From assembly GCA_938085425.1 (NCBI GenBank), contig CALKGQ010000007.1, positions 56,090-120,089 on the forward strand: DNA of 64,000 bases. Direction: 5' to 3'. A model generated the notes under the pieces. It ran no database searches and was not told the origin of the DNA. It saw only the letters and a program-made list of their open reading frames with translations. The DNA comes from an uncultured Flavobacteriales bacterium (GTDB lineage Bacteria; Bacteroidota; Bacteroidia; Flavobacteriales_D; Sanyastnellaceae). This document shows, piece by piece, positions 24,924 through 32,788 of the stretch. The translations under genes and the position numbers were made by a program. Numbering within the stretch: position 1 is the first letter of the stretch; each line of letters opens with the position of its first letter.

Positions 24924-26735
24924 CTAGGCGAGGTCCAAATCCAATGCCTTTCTCAATTTTTCGAGGGATGGGTTTTTCTCCACCATCAGCTCGTACCTGT
25001 CCTTGTCCGACAAAAACGCCTTCTTCTCTTCCATGGGCTGCTCACGCATCGCAAGTGACAATTCGAGCTGGGCGTTTTGCAAGGCCGTCTTGAGATGGAC
25101 AAGCACTTCCGTTCGCAAACCATCCATCTGCTCCCGTTGAAGCGGGTTGTTGACCACAAACGAGACCTTGTGGCCTGCAAGGGTGGGTTGGTGTGCTGAC
25201 ATCGTGGCCACAAGTGCCAACTGGTCGTCATCCCTCAGCTTTTGAACAAAGTCAGACCATGCGTTCACCACACCCTCTGCGTCAATGGGTTCAGACCAAG
25301 TAGGGTCCACCAAGGGACCCGGAGGTGGGACGTCCTCCTGCGGTTGAGGCTTGATTGCACCGGACTCAGGCGACAAACTGCGTCTGGCCTTTCGAAGGCC
25401 AGACGCTTTCGTCACGGCCGTTGAACTGGGGGCTTTTGGCACAACTGCTGGCGGGGGTGCCAGCGGGGGTTCAGGGGCAGACACTGGCTCGGACACCGCG
25501 TCCGGGGCTGGTGGCGCGATGGTTTCAACCTGGCGCAAGACTTTTGGTGCTGGCGGAATGGGCGCAGGGGGCGTTTGTGCCACAGGTTGAGTGACATGCT
25601 CAGCCTCCATGGGCACTGCAACAAGAGGAGCTTCCGCCTTGGCTGGCGGCATCAGCTTCCCGTCAAGGTTTTTTTTTTTGAACGCTTCGTGGGAACAAAT
25701 CTGCATCAGGGCCAACTCCACAAGAAGTCGCTGGTGCTGGGAGCCCCTGTATTGCACATCGGCTTGGTTCAAGATGTCCAGTCCACCCACGAGGAAAAAC
25801 AAATCTGCCCGGGAAGATTGGTCTTGGAATTTGGATTGGACGTCCTCCGTCACTTCGAGGAGCTGGAGCGTCTGGGGATCCTTTGCCACCATCAAATTTC
25901 GCAGGTGACTGGCCCATCCTGTGATGAAGTGATGCGCATCGAAACCTCTCGACATGACCTCATTGAAGAGCAACATGGCACCGGGAATGTCTGAAGCCAA
26001 TGCCTGGTCCGTCAAGGTGAAATACGTGTCGTGGTCGAGCACATGCAATTGCTCGGTGACCGCTTTGTAGGTCAGCTTTTTGCCCGCAAAGGCCACCAGC
26101 TGATCGAACATGGAGAGTGCATCCCGCAAGGCGCCATCGGCTTTTTGGGCGATGACATGAAGGGCCTCTTCTTCTGCAGTCACCCCTTCCTGAGACGCAA
26201 TGTTCTGCAGATGGGCCACCGCATCCGGCACAGAAATGCGGTGAAAATCAAAAATCTGGCACCGGGACAATATGGTGGGAAGGATTTTATGCTTCTCGGT
26301 GGTGGCCAAAATGAAAACAGCATGCGGTGGGGGCTCTTCAAGCGTTTTCAAGAAGGCATTGAATGCGGCCTGGCTCAGCATGTGCACCTCGTCGATGATG
26401 TACACCTTGTACTGGCCCTTCTGTGGCGGGATCCTCACCTGCTCAACAATGCTTCGGATGTCTTCCACTTTGTTGTTCGACGCTGCATCGAGCTCAAACA
26501 CATTGAAGGCCATGGCCTCATCCGCAACCTCAAAACCATTGATGGCACGCGCAAAAATCCGCGCTGAAGTGGTTTTCCCGACGCCACGTGGGCCACAGAA
26601 CAAGTAAGCCTGGGCGATTTGTCCAGACGCAATGCTTTGCTGGAGCGTCTGTGTGATGCCCGATTGCCCCACAACAGCGTCCCACGCTTGGGGTCGGTAC
26701 TTTCTGGCGCTGACGAGATAGGGCTGTTCACTCAT
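24924..26735 (-). CDS. dnaX: DNA polymerase III subunit tau/gamma
   Basis: This 603-residue protein is the clamp-loader ATPase. The Walker A GPRGVGKT is at residues 48-55, followed by FELDAASNNKVEDI, the Walker B DEVHML, the SRC sensor LSRCQIFDFHRI, and domain III. A proline-rich linker (about 375-500) leads to a C-terminal tau-specific domain. Two oddities stand out. The four-cysteine zinc module normally found between Walker A and DAASNN is absent: only 14 residues separate RAIN (end 66) from FELDAASNN. And an A11 run follows residue 352, exactly after domain III, with a stop a few codons later in both other frames. The ATG at 26735 gives the usual MSEQPYLVSARKYRPQ start. Confidence 0.95.
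   Translation of the reverse strand: MSEQPYLVSARKYRPQAWDAVVGQSGITQTLQQSIASGQIAQAYLFCGPRGVGKTTSARIFARAINGFEVADEAMAFNVFELDAASNNKVEDIRSIVEQVRIPPQKGQYKVYIIDEVHMLSQAAFNAFLKTLEEPPPHAVFILATTEKHKILPTILSRCQIFDFHRISVPDAVAHLQNIASQEGVTAEEEALHVIAQKADGALRDALSMFDQLVAFAGKKLTYKAVTEQLHVLDHDTYFTLTDQALASDIPGAMLLFNEVMSRGFDAHHFITGWASHLRNLMVAKDPQTLQLLEVTEDVQSKFQDQSSRADLFFLVGGLDILNQADVQYRGSQHQRLLVELALMQICSHEAFKKKNLDGKLMPPAKAEAPLVAVPMEAEHVTQPVAQTPPAPIPPAPKVLRQVETIAPPAPDAVSEPVSAPEPPLAPPPAVVPKAPSSTAVTKASGLRKARRSLSPESGAIKPQPQEDVPPPGPLVDPTWSEPIDAEGVVNAWSDFVQKLRDDDQLALVATMSAHQPTLAGHKVSFVVNNPLQREQMDGLRTEVLVHLKTALQNAQLELSLAMREQPMEEKKAFLSDKDRYELMVEKNPSLEKLRKALDLDLA
25669..25679 (-). promoter_or_regulatory. A11 slippery run in dnaX (predicted slippage site)
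   Basis: The minus strand reads GCGTTC, then eleven A, then CCTTGACGGGAAGCTGAT. The run starts at the first base of codon 353. One extra A gives F-K-K-K-K-P-stop, and one missing A gives F-K-K-K-T-L-T-G-S-stop. Runs of nine or more A are known to cause RNA polymerase slippage in dnaX of Thermus thermophilus, where it makes the gamma form. The function here is an inference from sequence. Confidence 0.6.
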
Positions 26736-26818
26736 GGAATTGCGAATATCGACGCACAACTTGTCGTGGGGCAAATCCGGTTATTCACAATGCATCCCCA
26801 TCTTTGTCCCTTTCACGG

Positions 26819-26849
26819 TTGGTTTTCAAAGGACTTGCGCGTACTTTTG
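26819..26849 (+). promoter_or_regulatory. Promoter of rpsF-rpsR-rplI
   Basis: A TTG (26819-26821) and TACTTTTG (26842-26849) are separated by 20 bp, close to the Bacteroidota -33/-7 consensus TTTG-N19-21-TAnnTTTG. The box ends 24 nt before the rpsF ATG. The region 26736-26818 between here and divergent dnaX shows no other recognised site. Confidence 0.65.
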
Positions 26850-26873
26850 CGCCCCATTAATTAACAACGTTCC

Positions 26874-27248
26874 ATGAACCGTTACGAAACTGTTTTCATT
26901 ATGACTCCCGTGCTATCTGCTGAGCAGGTGGCGGAAACAGTGTCGAAATTCCGTGCTCTCGTGACCGACAAAGGCGGCAAAATCGTCCACGAAGATGCAT
27001 GGGGATTGCGAAAGTTGGCTTACCCCATCCAGAAAAAGTCCACGGGCTTTTACCACTTGATGGAGTTCGAAGCCGACGGCACCGTAGTCCTTCCTTTCGA
27101 GACTGAATTCCGTAGGGATGAACGCGTCATCCGCTTCCTCACCACGAAGATGGACAAGCATCACCTCGCGTACGCCGAAGGGCGCCGCGACAAGTCGAAC
27201 CGCCAACAGGCAGCCCCTGCGGAAGCAGAAGGCTCGTCCAAGGCTTAA
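26874..27248 (+). CDS. rpsF: 30S ribosomal protein S6
   Basis: This 124-residue protein starts [20 protein letters not shown] and has the S6 fold with [21 protein letters not shown] and a charged tail ending [10 protein letters not shown]6 pairs with S18 on the 30S platform. It is the first gene of rpsF-rpsR-rplI, with an 11-bp gap to rpsR. Confidence 0.96.
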   Translation: MNRYETVFIMTPVLSAEQVAETVSKFRALVTDKGGKIVHEDAWGLRKLAYPIQKKSTGFYHLMEFEADGTVVLPFETEFRRDERVIRFLTTKMDKHHLAYAEGRRDKSNRQQAAPAEAEGSSKA

Positions 27249-27259
27249 TCTCCATCGCT

Positions 27260-27523
27260 ATGGCAGACAAGAAAGTACGCTACCTGAACCCCATCGACAT
27301 TGAGACGAAAGCTGAGCGCTACTGCCGTTTTCGCAAGAAGGGAATCAAGTACATCGATTACAAGGATCCCGACTTCCTCTTGATGTTGTGCAACCCTCAG
27401 GGCAAAATCTTGCCCCGTCGTTTGACCGGCACAAGCCTGAAGTACCAACGCAAGGCGTCGCAGGCCATCAAGAAGGCCCGCCACCTCGCATTGATGCCTT
27501 ACGTGGCAGACAACCTCCGTTAA
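27260..27523 (+). CDS. rpsR: 30S ribosomal protein S18
   Basis: This 87-residue protein has the S18 motifs FRKKGIKYIDYKD and ILPRRLTGTSLKYQRKASQA. S18 forms a complex with S6 on the 30S platform. It lies between rpsF and rplI in the conserved order. Confidence 0.97.
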   Translation: MADKKVRYLNPIDIETKAERYCRFRKKGIKYIDYKDPDFLLMLCNPQGKILPRRLTGTSLKYQRKASQAIKKARHLALMPYVADNLR

Positions 27524-27534
27524 TCTCGACCACC

Positions 27535-27981
27535 ATGGACATCATTCTCAAGCAAGACGTTGAGCTGCTCGGAAGCAAGTTTGACGTGGTGACCGTCAAA
27601 GACGGGTACGCACGAAATTTTTTGATCCCTCAGGGCATGGCTGTGGCCGCGACCACATCCAACCTGAAGGTGAACAACGAAGTCATCCGCCAACAGTCGC
27701 ACAAGGCTGTGAAGGCGAAAGAAGCCGCAGAGGCCATCGCATCGAAAATCGAGGGTCTCACCCTCAAACTCGGTGCAAAAGCCGGCGAAAGCGGAAAGAT
27801 TTTTGGTTCTGTCAATTCGATTCAATTGGCCGATGCCATCCAGGCGGCAGGCTACGACGTCGAGCGGAAGCAAATCCACCTTTCTGACGACGCCATCAAA
27901 GAGCTCGGCGCCTATGAGGCCACTTTGAAGCTCCACAAGGAGGTCACCGTGACCGTGAAGTTTGAAGTGGTTGCGGAATGA
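27535..27981 (+). CDS. rplI: 50S ribosomal protein L9
   Basis: This 148-residue protein begins MDIILKQDVELLGSKFDVVT and contains the L9 signature GYARNFLIPQGMAVAAT. A long helix links the N-domain to a C-domain with FGSVNSIQLADAIQAAG. L9 sits at the base of the L1 stalk. The ATG at 27535 follows rpsR by 11 bp. A strong terminator lies 21 bp downstream. Confidence 0.97.
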   Translation: MDIILKQDVELLGSKFDVVTVKDGYARNFLIPQGMAVAATTSNLKVNNEVIRQQSHKAVKAKEAAEAIASKIEGLTLKLGAKAGESGKIFGSVNSIQLADAIQAAGYDVERKQIHLSDDAIKELGAYEATLKLHKEVTVTVKFEVVAE

Positions 27982-28002
27982 TCCCGCACACTTCCCTACA
28001 TT

Positions 28003-28033
28003 GAAAAAGCCCCGCTTCTGGCGGGGCTTTTTT
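28003..28033 (+). terminator. Intrinsic terminator of the rpsF operon
   Basis: AAAAAGCCCCGC (28004-28015) pairs with GCGGGGCTTTTT (28021-28032) around a 5-nt loop and ends in a T-tract. The T-tract runs directly into a TTTG that may serve as the -33 element for uvrB. Confidence 0.85.
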
Positions 28034-28064
28034 GTGCACCAAATCCTCGATGCCCCTAACTTTG
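28031..28064 (+). promoter_or_regulatory. Promoter of uvrB, overlapping the terminator tail
   Basis: TTTG (28031-28034), which is the end of the upstream terminator T-tract, lies 22 bp before TAACTTTG (28057-28064). The box ends only 6 nt before the uvrB ATG at 28071, so the transcript should be leaderless or nearly so. Confidence 0.55.
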
Positions 28065-28070
28065 GCCTCC

Positions 28071-30098
28071 ATGTCTTCTTTCCAACTTGAGAGTCCTTTC
28101 ACCCCCAAAGGCGACCAACCCGAAGCCATTCGCCAACTGGTCGCGGGGCTCGAGGATGGCACAGAACATCAGGTTCTTTTGGGGGTCACTGGTTCAGGAA
28201 AGACCTTCACAATGGCCAATGTCATTGCACAAACACAAAGGCCCACTTTGATCTTGAGCCACAACAAAACGCTCGCGGCTCAACTGTACAGCGAATTCAA
28301 GTCCTTCTTTCCCAACAACCTGGTGGAGTATTTCGTCAGTTACTACGACTACTACCAGCCCGAGGCTTTCATTCCCTCTTCCAACACCTTCATCGAAAAG
28401 GACCTTCAAATCAACGATGAAATTGAGAAGATGCGTCTTTCAGCCACCTCTGCCCTCTTGAGCGGCCGAAGGGATGTCATCGTGGTGGCGAGCATCAGCT
28501 GCATCTACGGCATTGGCAATCCGGTGGAGTTCCACAAGAATGTGGTCGGTCTTGAAGTGGGACAAAGGCTCACCCGAAACGATCTGTTGCACCGCTTGGT
28601 GACAAGCCTATACAGCCGCGCGGTGAGCGACTTCAAGAGGGGGAATTTCAGGGTCAAAGGAGACACTGTGGATGTGCATTTGGCGTACGCCGACCATGCC
28701 GTACGGATTGAGTTTTGGGACGATGAAATCGAACGGCTGTCCACCATAGACCCTGAGAGTGGCCAAGTTCTTCATCGCTTTGAGCAGTTCAACATCTACC
28801 CTGCCAACCTCTTTGTGAGCAGCAAGGAGACCACCAACACAGCCGTCTGGGAAATCCAACAAGACCTTGAAAAGCAGAAGTCGTACTTCTCCGAATTGTC
28901 CAGGTTTCTGGAAGCCAAACGTCTCGAAGAGCGCACGCTGTACGATTTGGAAATGATCAAGGAACTGGGGTTTTGCTCTGGCATTGAAAACTACTCCCGG
29001 TATTTTGACCGTCGTCAACCAGGGGAGCGTCCGTTTTGTCTCCTTGATTATTTCTCGAAGGACTTTCTGATGATGATCGATGAAAGCCATGTCACCGTCC
29101 CGCAAATTGGGGCCATGTTTGGCGGGGACAGGGCGAGAAAGGTCACGCTTGTGGACCACGGCTTTCGTTTGCCATCCGCCATGGACAACCGCCCCTTGAC
29201 CCATGAAGAATTCAAGGGCATTGTGGGCCAAACCATTTATGTCAGCGCCACCCCTGCAGACCATGAATTGGAGCAGGCGGAAGGGGTGGTGGTGGAACAG
29301 GTGATTCGTCCCACAGGGCTGCTGGACCCCCCCATCGATGTGCGTCCGTGCGACAACCAAGTGGACGATCTCGTTGTGGAAATTCGGAAAACAATCGCCC
29401 AGCAGGAGCGCATCTTGGTGACGACCCTGACCAAGCGCATGGCGGAAGAGCTGACCAAATATTTGGACCGCCTGAGCATCAAAACGAGGTACATCCACTC
29501 CGACGTCAAAACCTTGGACAGGGTGGAAATCCTGAGAGAATTGCGCGATGGGGCCTTTGATGTTTTGGTGGGTGTGAACCTGCTCCGAGAAGGCCTTGAC
29601 CTCCCTGAGGTGAGCCTTGTGGCCATCATGGATGCCGACAAGGAAGGATTCCTGCGCAGCAACCGAAGCTTGACACAAACTGCAGGTCGCGCTGCGCGAA
29701 ATGTCAATGGACGGGTGATCATGTACGCCGACAAGGTGACCGCCAGCATGGCAGCCACCATGGAGGAGACCGCCCGTCGAAGGGAAAAACAAATGGCCTA
29801 CAACGAAGAACACGGGCTTTCTCCTGAGCAAATCCAAAAGGAAAAGCGCACTTTGTTCGAGCAAAGTGATTCGGTAAGCAACCGGCCCAAGAATTACGCA
29901 GCGGAACCCGACCAAGCTCCCCTTCACGCCACAGATCCCATCGTTCAATCCATGGGCATTGAAGACCTCGACAAGCTCTGCGCCAAGACCAAACGCGACA
30001 TGGAACGGGCCGCGAAGGCCATGGAGTTCATGGATGCGGCTCGTCTGCGTGATGAACTTATGGCCTTGACAAGCCGTCGCAAGGCACTGACGAAGTAA
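28071..30098 (+). CDS. uvrB: UvrABC system protein B
   Basis: This 675-residue helicase-like protein has Walker A LLGVTGSGKTFTMAN, the DNA-wedging beta-hairpin SYYDYYQPEAF, the Walker B-type IDESHVT, helicase motif VGVNLLREGLDLPEV, and a C-terminal UVR domain with KRDMERAAKAMEFMDAARLR that binds UvrC. It verifies DNA lesions delivered by UvrA and recruits UvrC in nucleotide excision repair. The ATG at 28071 matches the family start MSSFQLESPFTPKGDQP. Genes downstream on the plus strand follow after 9 bp. Confidence 0.97.
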   Translation: MSSFQLESPFTPKGDQPEAIRQLVAGLEDGTEHQVLLGVTGSGKTFTMANVIAQTQRPTLILSHNKTLAAQLYSEFKSFFPNNLVEYFVSYYDYYQPEAFIPSSNTFIEKDLQINDEIEKMRLSATSALLSGRRDVIVVASISCIYGIGNPVEFHKNVVGLEVGQRLTRNDLLHRLVTSLYSRAVSDFKRGNFRVKGDTVDVHLAYADHAVRIEFWDDEIERLSTIDPESGQVLHRFEQFNIYPANLFVSSKETTNTAVWEIQQDLEKQKSYFSELSRFLEAKRLEERTLYDLEMIKELGFCSGIENYSRYFDRRQPGERPFCLLDYFSKDFLMMIDESHVTVPQIGAMFGGDRARKVTLVDHGFRLPSAMDNRPLTHEEFKGIVGQTIYVSATPADHELEQAEGVVVEQVIRPTGLLDPPIDVRPCDNQVDDLVVEIRKTIAQQERILVTTLTKRMAEELTKYLDRLSIKTRYIHSDVKTLDRVEILRELRDGAFDVLVGVNLLREGLDLPEVSLVAIMDADKEGFLRSNRSLTQTAGRAARNVNGRVIMYADKVTASMAATMEETARRREKQMAYNEEHGLSPEQIQKEKRTLFEQSDSVSNRPKNYAAEPDQAPLHATDPIVQSMGIEDLDKLCAKTKRDMERAAKAMEFMDAARLRDELMALTSRRKALTK

Positions 30099-30107
30099 TT
30101 TCACGGC

Positions 30108-30512
30108 ATGCGAATGCAAATCGCCTGTGCCGTCGCCCTTTGGGGTGTCTCCATGATGTGTTGGCAAGGATGCCGCCCCCCCGCAGCCACCCAGCCCAAA
30201 TCCGTCGTGAAAGAGATGGCGTTTGACCTCATGGACGCTTGGGTCGAAGGGGATTCATTGCATGCAGTCGTTCGTTACGGCGGAGGGTGCAAGGCACACT
30301 TCTTTCGCCTCCAAAAGAACGGTCCCATGCTGAAAAGCTTGCCTCCTAAGCAACCTGTCAGATGGGTACATCGTTCTGAACCAGACCCCTGCCGGGCCCT
30401 CATTGTGGACACTGTTCGCGCGGACATCACTCCATTTCGAGGCACCCCGCATGGCAGCACGTTTTTGATTTTGACCGGTTGGGACCTCCCCCTCACCTAC
30501 AGCTACCCTTGA
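30108..30512 (+). CDS. Small putative lipoprotein
   Basis: This 134-residue protein has a hydrophobic N-terminus with lipobox WQGC (Cys 22), so it is probably lipidated. The mature part contains the segments YGGGCKAHFFRLQKNG, DPCRALIVDTVRADITPF and GTPHGSTFLILTGWDLPLTY. It resembles small uncharacterised Bacteroidota lipoproteins, and no function can be assigned. It ends one base before the protease gene start, which implies cotranscription. Confidence 0.7.
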   Translation: MRMQIACAVALWGVSMMCWQGCRPPAATQPKSVVKEMAFDLMDAWVEGDSLHAVVRYGGGCKAHFFRLQKNGPMLKSLPPKQPVRWVHRSEPDPCRALIVDTVRADITPFRGTPHGSTFLILTGWDLPLTYSYP

Positions 30513-30513
30513 C

Positions 30514-32784
30514 ATGAATTCCATGCGTACTTCTCTTCACATCTCCTTGGCATTGTGCCTCTTGGCCCAAGTGTGCGGCCCCGTTCAAGCCCAAATCACG
30601 TTTGGCGGGCAGCCCTTGTGGACCTCCACCTTGCCTGCCTCGGAGCAACTCCCCCCTTTGGACCGCGACCAACTCGAGCGGGAAGATGCCGTCACGGACC
30701 TGTACAAAGAAGCCCCATGGCGTTTTGGGGTGGAGCATGAGGTGTCTTGGTCGTCCGAGACCCATGGCAGTTGGACGTCTGAAAACGGTCAACTCGTATG
30801 GCGTTTGCTGATCGATGGTGCCGATGCCACCTGCATGTCCTTGCGCTTCCAGCACTTCGAGGTGCCCAAAGGAGGCCAATTGTTCCTCTACGCCGCGGAC
30901 CACAGCGAAGTGCTGGGCGCACTGGACCACCGCAGTGAAAAAGAGTGGGGCGGATTGGCCACAGGTGTGGTCCAAACCAACGCCCTTGTGGTGGAGTACC
31001 ATCAACCTATGGACCTCGGAGCTTACCCATTGTTGGACATTGACCAAGTGGTCCAAGGCTACCGCTCCTTGAGTGGTTGGCCCCATGGCCCCAACGACCA
31101 TGACCGCGGACCCTTTGGCAACAGCGGCGCCTGCAACATCAACGTGAATTGTCCCGAAGGGGCAGCATGGGCCACCGAGTCCCGAAGTGTGGCGCTCATT
31201 GTCAACGGTGGATTTGCATCTTGCACTGGAGGCCTTGTGAACAACACGGCCAACGATGGGACGCCATATTTCTTGACGGCCAACCATTGCTTGGGCAACC
31301 CAGGGAATTGGGTGTATTACTTCAACCACGAATCGGCCACATGCAACGGCAACAACGGCCCCACCAACCAAAGCATCAGTGGCGGCACCTTGCTCGTCAA
31401 CAGTGGCGGTTCCGACGTGGCATTGATTGAATTGAGCCAAACCCCGCCTCCCTCCTTCAACGTGCAATACGCTGGATGGGACGCCAGTGGCGTCACCCCC
31501 ACAAGCACTGTGGGCATCCACCATCCTTCAGGAGACTTGAAGAAAATTTGTTTTGACGACGACAGCCCGAGCGCCCAAAACCAATTTGGAGCAGCCGTGT
31601 GGTATGTGGCAGACTGGGACTTGGGCGTGACAGAGCCTGGCTCCTCAGGGTCGCCTCTTTTTGACCAAAACCATCGCGTCATTGGTCAATTGTACGGCGG
31701 CACAGCGGCGTGTCAAAATCCTCAAAGTTCTGTGGACAACGATGAGCCCGACTGGTACGGTCGGTTTGATGTGAGCTGGGACGCTGGCCTCTCCGACTAT
31801 CTGGATGCTGGCGGCACAGGCACTTTGGTGTGGGATGGCTATCCAGATGGCGCCATCACCTACGACAATGACGCTGGGGTGAACATCACAGGGTACCCTC
31901 AAGATGTGTTGTGCAATGTGTCACAGGTGAGCATTGACATCACGCTGACCAACACGGGCAACAACACCCTGACCAGCTGCATGATCCTTTTCAGTGTCAA
32001 CGGAGGTGACGAACAACAGCAATCTTGGGCAGGCAACCTCGCCCCTGGAGCCAGTGAGCTTGTCTCGCTGGGTTCCATTTGGAGCCAAGGGGGCACCAAC
32101 ACCATCGAAGCCCAGGTCACAGACCCCAATGGCACTGAAGATGAAAATGTTGCCAACAACAGCTCATCGGTCAATTTCAACGCGTACGCAGGACCCACAA
32201 CGACCGTAAACTTCTCCCTGGTCCTGGATGCTTACCCCGATGAAACAACCTGGGAATTGAAGCAATTGGGACAAACCCTTTACACAGGTGGACCCTACTC
32301 GGAGGACCAAGCAGGCGAAACCATCATGGAATCTTTCTGTTTGCCTGAAGGGTGCTACATTTTTAGGATTGAAGACGAGTACGACGATGGCATCTGCTGC
32401 GACTATGGCGAGGGAAGCTGGAGCTTGCTCGACATCGCGGGCGACCTCATTTGGAACGGTTCTGACCTCGGGACCGGCGGTGAATTTGAGGCTGCAGAGC
32501 AGTTCCAATTTTGCACCGACGACATTTCTGATGTGCAAGTTGAGCCTTCTTTCAACATGTCGGTGTACCCGGTTCCAGCCTACAACGAAGTGGTGATGGT
32601 GTGGCCTGCAGCAGAAGGACATGCCACCATCCGTGATGCGGTAGGCCGACTCTGGGACTCACGCGTTGTCACCTCGGGCCAAGACAGTTGGAACGTACAA
32701 TCCTGGCCAGCGGGCACCTACGTGGTGCAATGGGAAGGCGGACGGGGGGATAGGCAGGTGCGGCGCATGGTCGTGACCCACTGA
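30514..32784 (+). CDS. Secreted trypsin-like serine endopeptidase with T9SS type A sorting domain
   Basis: This 756-residue protein has a signal peptide ending around QVCGPVQAQ, a propeptide-like region to about residue 195, and a chymotrypsin-fold protease domain with H258 in LTANHCLG, D301 in GGSDVALIEL and S378 in EPGSSGSPLFD. The domain resembles lysyl endopeptidase (Achromobacter protease I). An N/D-rich beta region follows, including FSVNGGDEQQQSWAGNL, then a C-terminal T9SS type A sorting domain with MSVYPVPAYNEVVMVWPAAE. It should be secreted and anchored or released by the T9SS. Specificity is not fixed by these motifs. Confidence 0.88.
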   Translation: MNSMRTSLHISLALCLLAQVCGPVQAQITFGGQPLWTSTLPASEQLPPLDRDQLEREDAVTDLYKEAPWRFGVEHEVSWSSETHGSWTSENGQLVWRLLIDGADATCMSLRFQHFEVPKGGQLFLYAADHSEVLGALDHRSEKEWGGLATGVVQTNALVVEYHQPMDLGAYPLLDIDQVVQGYRSLSGWPHGPNDHDRGPFGNSGACNINVNCPEGAAWATESRSVALIVNGGFASCTGGLVNNTANDGTPYFLTANHCLGNPGNWVYYFNHESATCNGNNGPTNQSISGGTLLVNSGGSDVALIELSQTPPPSFNVQYAGWDASGVTPTSTVGIHHPSGDLKKICFDDDSPSAQNQFGAAVWYVADWDLGVTEPGSSGSPLFDQNHRVIGQLYGGTAACQNPQSSVDNDEPDWYGRFDVSWDAGLSDYLDAGGTGTLVWDGYPDGAITYDNDAGVNITGYPQDVLCNVSQVSIDITLTNTGNNTLTSCMILFSVNGGDEQQQSWAGNLAPGASELVSLGSIWSQGGTNTIEAQVTDPNGTEDENVANNSSSVNFNAYAGPTTTVNFSLVLDAYPDETTWELKQLGQTLYTGGPYSEDQAGETIMESFCLPEGCYIFRIEDEYDDGICCDYGEGSWSLLDIAGDLIWNGSDLGTGGEFEAAEQFQFCTDDISDVQVEPSFNMSVYPVPAYNEVVMVWPAAEGHATIRDAVGRLWDSRVVTSGQDSWNVQSWPAGTYVVQWEGGRGDRQVRRMVVTH

Positions 32785-32788
32785 CCCC

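Noticed and set aside
25000..26000. dnaX read as two genes or a pseudogene because of the A11 run
   Set aside because: With eleven A the frame is intact for 603 residues and the C-terminal tau domain is normal, so it is one functional gene.
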